Source: JALORV01 sp963724365
GTDB taxonomy: Bacteria; Pseudomonadota; Gammaproteobacteria; Burkholderiales; Burkholderiaceae_F
DNA: 64,000 nucleotides
NCBI GenBank assembly: GCA_963724365.1
Contig: CAVRUR010000014.1
Span: 1 to 64,000, forward strand
Direction of reading: 5' to 3'
Below the pieces are notes generated by a model. That model was not told the DNA's origin and searched no databases. It saw only the letters and a list, made by a program, of their open reading frames with translations. Below are positions 59,201 to 64,000 of the stretch, piece by piece (the stretch's first letter is position 1; each line of letters starts with the position of its first letter). The translations under genes were made by a program, and so were the position numbers.

Positions 59201-60875
59201 GACGAACCTGGTCGGCAATGCGATCAAGTTCACCGAGACCGGCGAGGTGATCGTCTCGGTCGGCGTCGCGGACGCGCCAGCTGGCAAGGCGGCGCGCATC
59301 GCGGTGCCGTTCGAGGTGCGCGACAGCGGCATCGGCATGCGGCCGGATGCGCTGGAGAAGCTCTTCACCGTCTTCATGCAGGCCGACCAGTCGATGTCGC
59401 GTCGCTATGGCGGCACCGGTCTGGGACTGGCGATCAGCAAGCAGCTGGTCGAGCTGATGGGCGGCCGCATCACCGCCGAAAGCCGGTTCGGCGAAGGATC
59501 GGTCTTCCGCTTCGAGGTTCCGCTCGCTGCCGGCGAGGCCGCCGCGGTCCCGCGTACCCGTCGACGCGGGTCGGCTGCGCGGCCGTCGCGTGATCCTGGT
59601 GGAGGACAACCCGACGAATCGCAGCATCCTGGAGGCGCAGCTTCGCGGCTTCGGCATGGATGTCGCCACTGCAGACAACGGCTGCGACCGCGCTTGAACT
59701 GATGCGGGCGGCGGCGCGCGCCGGCACGCCGTTCGATGCAGCGGTGGTCGACATGAAGATGCCGATCATGGACGGCCTGACCATGGCCACCGAACTGCGG
59801 CGCGATCCGCAGCTGGCCGATGTCCGGATGGTGATGCTGACCTCGCTCGGCAGCGGCAACGAGGCTCGACTGGCCTATGACAGCGGCATCGAGGCCTACC
59901 TGACCAAGCCGGTGCGGCAGGCCGAACTGATCGATGCACTGGGCCGTGTACTGCAGCACGCGGAGCCGCCGCCGTGCCCGCCGTCCTGACGGTGGCGCCC
60001 GGCCGGCGCGCGCGGGTGCTGATCGTCGAGGACAACGCGCGTCAATCAGGAAGTCGCGCGCGCGATGCTGACCGAGCTCGGCTGCGCGATCCGGCGTGGC
60101 GTCCGACGGGCGCGAAGCGCTGGCGGCGCTGCGCGACGAGGAGTTCGACCTCGTCTTCATGGATTGCCAGATGCCGGAAATGGACGGCTTCGAGGCCGTC
60201 CGGCGCTTCCGCGCTTCGGCCTCGAGCGGATACGCGACACGCGCGGACGTGCCGATCGTTGCCCTGACCGCCAATGCGCTGGCGGGCGATGCCGAGCGCT
60301 GTCTCGCGGCCGGCTTCAACGACTACCTCGCCAAGCCGGTGCGACGCGAGCAACTCGACGCTGCGCTGACGCGCTGGGTCCGCGAGGCGACGTGCTCCGG
60401 CCGACAGGCAGCGCGCCGAACCCGAGTCCCCATTGCCCGCTGCTGAGTCCGTCGCGACGGCCAGTCCTGAGGCCGAGGCGCGCCTGACGATCGACCTGAC
60501 GGTCATCGAACTGATACGCGACATGGAGCGGCGCGGCGCGAGCCGCCTGCTGGAACGACTCGTCGCCACCTACGTCGACGACGGCCGCGCGGCTCGTCGC
60601 GCAGGCGGCGTATGCGCTGAAGTCCGGGGACTGTACGCGGCGCTGCAGCATGCGGCGCACACGTTGAAGTCGTCGAGCGCCAATCTGGGCGCGATCGAAC
60701 TGTCGCGTCGCTTCGGCGCGCTCGAGCGCCACGCGCGGAGCCGGGCACTGCGAGGCTGCGCAGGACGGAGTGGAGCGCAACGCAGCTCGAGTACGAGCGC
60801 GCGGTGCAGAGTTTGCAGGACATCGTTGCCGCCGACGAGGCGGTCGTGCTCGAACTGAGGATGAAGTGCGAGTAA
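56279..60875 (+). CDS. hybrid sensor histidine kinase with two receivers and HPt domain (multiply frameshifted)
   Basis: About 1,500 residues. In order: membrane helix near 56420 (LPMIGVLVLVASWAVGVSYY); a periplasmic sensor with ARALAERSDLMAALDRPDAD; a second helix near 57225; HAMP; a GAF-like domain (57540-57990); two PAS domains (58060, 58430); HisKA with SQFLANMSHEIRTPMNGVLG; ATPase with LRQVLTNLVGNAIKFTETGE and RYGGTGLGLAISKQLVELMG. Receiver 1 has VILVEDNPTNRSILEAQL and AVVDMKMPIMDGL; receiver 2 has LVFMDCQMPEMDGFEAVRRF and FNDYLAKPVRREQLDAAL. The HPt has the His in LQHAAHTLKSSSANLGA. This is a complete internal phosphorelay. Its stop overlaps the next gene's ATG (TAATG). More than ten +1 frame changes. 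Confidence 0.85.
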
Positions 60876-63387
60876 TGAACAACGAAGCTCCACGAACGGG
60901 CAAGCGCGCCGAGGAGCCTCGCGAGAACGGCGCAGTCCGAGCGCGGCCGACCTGGTGCTGCTGGTCGACGACGATCCGGTGGCACGGCTGCTGACGGCCT
61001 CGGCGCTGGCCGAGCGGCAGTGGCGCGTGATCGAGGCCGATGGTGGCGCCAGCGCGCTGGAGCTCTACGCGAACAACCAGCCGGATGTCGTCGTGCTGGA
61101 TGCACTGATGCCGGATGTCGACGGCTTCATCACCTGCGAGCGCCTGCGGCGGCTGTCCGGCGGCGAGCACGTGCCGATCCTGATGCTGACCGGACTCGAT
61201 GACGAGACGTCGATTGCGCGCGCCTACGAGGCCGGCGCGACCGACTTCTTCGTCAAGAGCACGACGCAGTGGACGCTGCTGTCGGAGCGGCTGCGCTACA
61301 TGATCCGCGCCTCGCGCATGCGCGAGGAACTGGCCGAAAGCCGCGCCAAGCTCTCCAAGGCGCAGCGCATCGCGCGTCTCGGCAGCTGGGAGTGGGACAT
61401 CGGTGCGCGCTGGGTCAAGCTGTCGGAAGAGTGCTTCGCGCATCGCCGGACTGCCGCAGCAGGAAGACGGGCTGGCCGACTGGTTCGTCTGGTCGCGGGT
61501 GGTCGAGGACGAGCGCGCACGCATCGAGATGCTGTTCCGCGAGGCACTCGCCGGCAACGGCCAGATGAACTTCGAGTGCCGAATCGCGCGGCCGACCGGG
61601 CAGGTGCGGGTCGTGCAGATCGAGGGCGAGGTCGACCGCGACGAGGCCGGCCGCGCCAAGGCCGTGCACGGTGTGATCCAGGACATCACCGAGCGCAAGC
61701 AGGCCGAGGACCAGATCCGGCAGCTGGCGAACTACGACAGCCTGACGGGGCTGCCGAACCGCCGCTTCTTCCGCGACCAGTTCCAGGCCGCGCTCGAGCG
61801 CGCACGGACCAGCGGTTCGGCGGTCGGGGTGCTGTTCATCGACCTCGATCGCTTCAAGCAGATCAACGACACGCTGGGTCACCAGGTCGGCGACCAGCTG
61901 CTGCGCGAAGTCGCCAAGCGCCTGTACCAGTGCGTGCGCGAGAACGACACGGTGGCGCGCGGGGCGGAGGCGACGGGCGCACTGCGCAACGGACGGCCGC
62001 CGAGCATCGGATCGGCGACGCGCAGCCTGGCGGCCGGGTCGCAGACCGCGCCGGCCGCCGGCGCGTCCGGCGGCACGACCAACAGCGTCGCGCGGCTGGG
62101 CGGCGACGAGTTCACGATCCTGCTGACCGATCTCGCCGAGCCGGGCGCGATCGAGGCGGTCGCGCAGCGCCTGCTCGAAACCATGCGCCGGCCGTTCTCG
62201 TTTTCCGGACACGAACTGTTTGTCACGGCGTCGATGGGCGTGGCGACCTATCCCGTCGACGGCGGCGATGTCGACACGCTGCTGCGCAAGGCCGACATCG
62301 CGATGTACGCGGTCAAGGACAGCGGCCGCAACGGCGTGATGCGCTTCTCGAGCGCGATGAACACCGCCACCGCGGAGCGCTGGCGGCTGGAGACGGCCTG
62401 CACCGCGCGCTCGAGCGCGAGGAACTGGTGATGTACTACCAGCCCAAGGTCAACGTGATCGATGGCAGCATCGTCGGCGCCGAGGCCCTGATGCGCTGGA
62501 AGCGCGGCGGCGAACTGGTGCCGCCGGGCGAGTTCATCACGGTGGCCGAGGAATCCGGCCTGATCGTGCCGATCACCGAGTGGGCGGTGCGCGAAGTCTG
62601 CAAGCAGATGGTGGCGTGGGCCGAGGATGGCATGCCGCCGATGCCGGTGTCGATCAACATCTCGGGCCGCCACATCCAGCGCGCCAATCTGGTCGAACCG
62701 GTGCAGGCGGCGCTGGCGGGTTTCCGGCTCGATGCGCGCCTGCTCGAACTCGAACTCACCGAGACGGTGCTGATGCAGAACCTCGGCCACGCGCTGCCGC
62801 TGCTGCAGGCGCTCAAGGAACTCGGCGTGGCGATTTCCGTGGACGACTTCGGCACCGGCTACTCGTCGCTGTCGTACCTGAAGAAGCTGCCGATCGACAC
62901 GCTGAAGATCGACCGCTCGTTCGTGCGCGAGCTCGAGACCAGCGGCGACAACGCGGCCATCGTGGCGGCCATCATCGCGATGAGCAAGAGCCTCAAGCTG
63001 CGCGTGGTGGCCGAGGGCGTCGAGACGCAGGGCCAGATGACGCGGCTGTTCGACCAGGGCTGCCAGCTGATGCAGGGATTCCTGTTCTCACCGGCGGTGC
63101 CGGGGGGCGATTTTCACGGACTGATCCGCAATGCGGCGGGGCGCCAGCACTGGCGCGTGAAGTTCGGCTCCGCGCCGTGCGGCGACTACGCCACCCGAGG
63201 CCAGCTCGACGAGCATTCGAACGGCCGTCACCACGGCACGATCGAGTCCGAGTTCGTCGGACCGCCGCGGCCGCCTGCCGAGGCGCCGCGCGAGACACTG
63301 CGGGCCGTCGTCGACAACGGCGAACACGGCGGGCAGCGCGATCGCGCGCTCAAGTGGGCGACACGCTTCGTCGGCCGCGACGGCTGA
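60875..63387 (+). CDS. REC-PAS-GGDEF-EAL cyclic-di-GMP signalling protein (frameshifted)
   Basis: About 835 residues. The receiver has LVLLVDDDPVARLLTASALA and phospho-acceptor Asp in VVVLDALMPDVDGF. A PAS/PAC region has RIARLGSWEWDIGARWV and HGVIQDITERKQAEDQIRQL. The GGDEF domain has DSLTGLPNRRFFRDQFQAAL and an intact active-site loop ARLGGDEFTILL. It is interrupted by an extra stretch of about 45 residues just before that loop, and no RxxD inhibitory site is seen. The EAL domain has GAEALMRWKRGG, LELELTETVLMQNLGHAL and SVDDFGTGYSSLSYLKKLPI, so phosphodiesterase residues are present. Frame changes lie near 60940, 61440 and 62395. Coupled to the hybrid kinase, it is the likely phosphorelay output. 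Confidence 0.88.
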
Positions 63388-63458
63388 TATCTGGAACGGG
63401 TCGGCTGTGCGCCGAGGGTCGGCGGCGTGCGGAGGCGGTTTCGCCAGTATCGGCGGGT

Positions 63459-64000
63459 CTACTCGACCAGGCCGTGCTTGATGGCGTAGTGCGTCAGTTC
63501 CGCGTTGTTCGACAGGCCCATTTTCTCGAGGATGCGGGCACGGTAGACGCTGACGGTCTTCGGGCTGAGGGCGAGTTCTTCGGCGATGTCGGACAGGCGC
63601 TTGCCCGACGCCATCAGCTTCAGCGTCTGGAATTCGCGGTCCGACAGTTTTTCGTGGGGCGCACCGGCATCCTCCGGCGCGTTCAGATTCTCGATCAGCG
63701 CCTGCGCGATCTCCGGCGTGACGTACTTCTTGCCGGCGATCACCATCGACAGCGCCTCGAGCAGCTTGTCGGGTGCGCTGCCCTTGTTCAGGTAGCCGAA
63801 CGCGCCGGCCCGGAATGCACGGACCGCATACTGGTCCTCCGGGTACATGCTGACCATCAGCACCTTCAGGCGCGGGTATTCCTCGCGCAGCGACTTCAGG
63901 ATCTCGATGCCGTTCTTGCCGGGCAGTCCGACGTCCATGACCAGCACGTCGGGCTCGCCGTGCTTCTTCAGTTCGGCGCGCAGTTGGCCGTAGTCCGACG
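63459..64000 (-). CDS. NarL/FixJ-type response regulator (partial, 5' end beyond window)
   Basis: The visible part, about 180 residues, contains the end of a receiver with the phospho-acceptor Asp in DVLVMDVGLPGKNGIEILKS, then VLMVSMYPEDQYAVRAFRAG and AFGYLNKGSAPDKLLEALSM. It continues into a LuxR-type helix-turn-helix: LSDREFQTLKLMASGKRLSD, IAEELALSPKTVSVYRARIL and EKMGLSNNAELTHYAIKHGL. The DNA-binding tail is complete and the stop is at 63459. It is convergent with the GGDEF-EAL gene. The start lies past position 64000, as does any partner kinase on that side. Confidence 0.9.
   Translation of the reverse strand, partial: SDYGQLRAELKKHGEPDVLVMDVGLPGKNGIEILKSLREEYPRLKVLMVSMYPEDQYAVRAFRAGAFGYLNKGSAPDKLLEALSMVIAGKKYVTPEIAQALIENLNAPEDAGAPHEKLSDREFQTLKLMASGKRLSDIAEELALSPKTVSVYRARILEKMGLSNNAELTHYAIKHGLVE

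Overview
The window is GC-rich, densely coding and uses ATG/GTG starts with GGAGG-type ribosome sites. FlhD/FlhC of the zinc-binding type, FliA, FlgM/FlgN, FliT and YcgR, together with a homodimeric-type AceE, GcvA-like LysR control and a DctPQM TRAP system, point to a motile betaproteobacterium (Burkholderiales/Rhodocyclales-like). No rRNA, tRNA, CRISPR array or complete insertion sequence was recognised. Many genes are broken by single-base frameshifts. Almost every one I could resolve by reading across it is a +1 insertion, usually in a short G or C run. This looks more like uncorrected sequencing insertions than mass gene decay, so I annotate these genes across their frameshifts.

Layout. 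0.3-3.3 kb: a remnant of a BMP-type solute-binding protein gene, a Fur-box-controlled two-gene iron importer (cupredoxin + FTR1) and the full BMP lipoprotein gene. 3.4-6.8 kb: an unrecognised ~570-residue protein, an NTF2-like protein and a divergent LysR regulator. 6.9-16.8 kb: a catabolic operon with an SDR, split transketolase, TRAP transporter (DctP, DctQ, DctM), full-length transketolase, D-2-hydroxyacid dehydrogenase and MOFRL glycerate kinase. It probably imports a hydroxylated carboxylate and drains it through hydroxypyruvate and glycerate to phosphoglycerate. 16.8-30.6 kb: an accessory stretch of loosely packed single genes (small secreted protein, DUF1080 lipoprotein, TIR membrane protein, aminoglycoside-phosphotransferase-like kinase, alpha/beta hydrolase, GFA protein, VOC protein, DUF2846 lipoprotein), two winged-helix/P-loop ATPase regulators and decayed fragments.

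31.0-41.8 kb is a compact, almost frameshift-free housekeeping block: aceE, pyrC, a DUF3025 gene, a DenD-like dehydrogenase, an FKBP isomerase, a TPP enzyme, a CbiM-like permease and an aldo/keto reductase. 41.8-48.6 kb is a motility-control island: CheY-like receiver, two PilZ/YcgR-type proteins, flhDC, fliT, fliA, flgMN and an unknown gene. Four FliA (sigma-28) promoters can be read directly in front of cheY, the unknown gene, fliA and flgM. 48.8-64 kb is a signalling block: a ten-PAS HWE-type kinase with an ANTAR response regulator, a second kinase, a hybrid kinase with two receivers and an HPt domain translationally coupled to a REC-PAS-GGDEF-EAL protein, and a NarL-type regulator cut by the window end.

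Two copies of an unusual multi-hairpin inverted-repeat element (43.4 and 54.4 kb) sit between convergent genes and begin directly after a plus-strand stop codon. Their hairpin stems differ between copies yet keep pairing. I consider these, the FliA-dependent unknown gene, the TIR membrane protein and the transketolase/TRAP operon the most rewarding targets.
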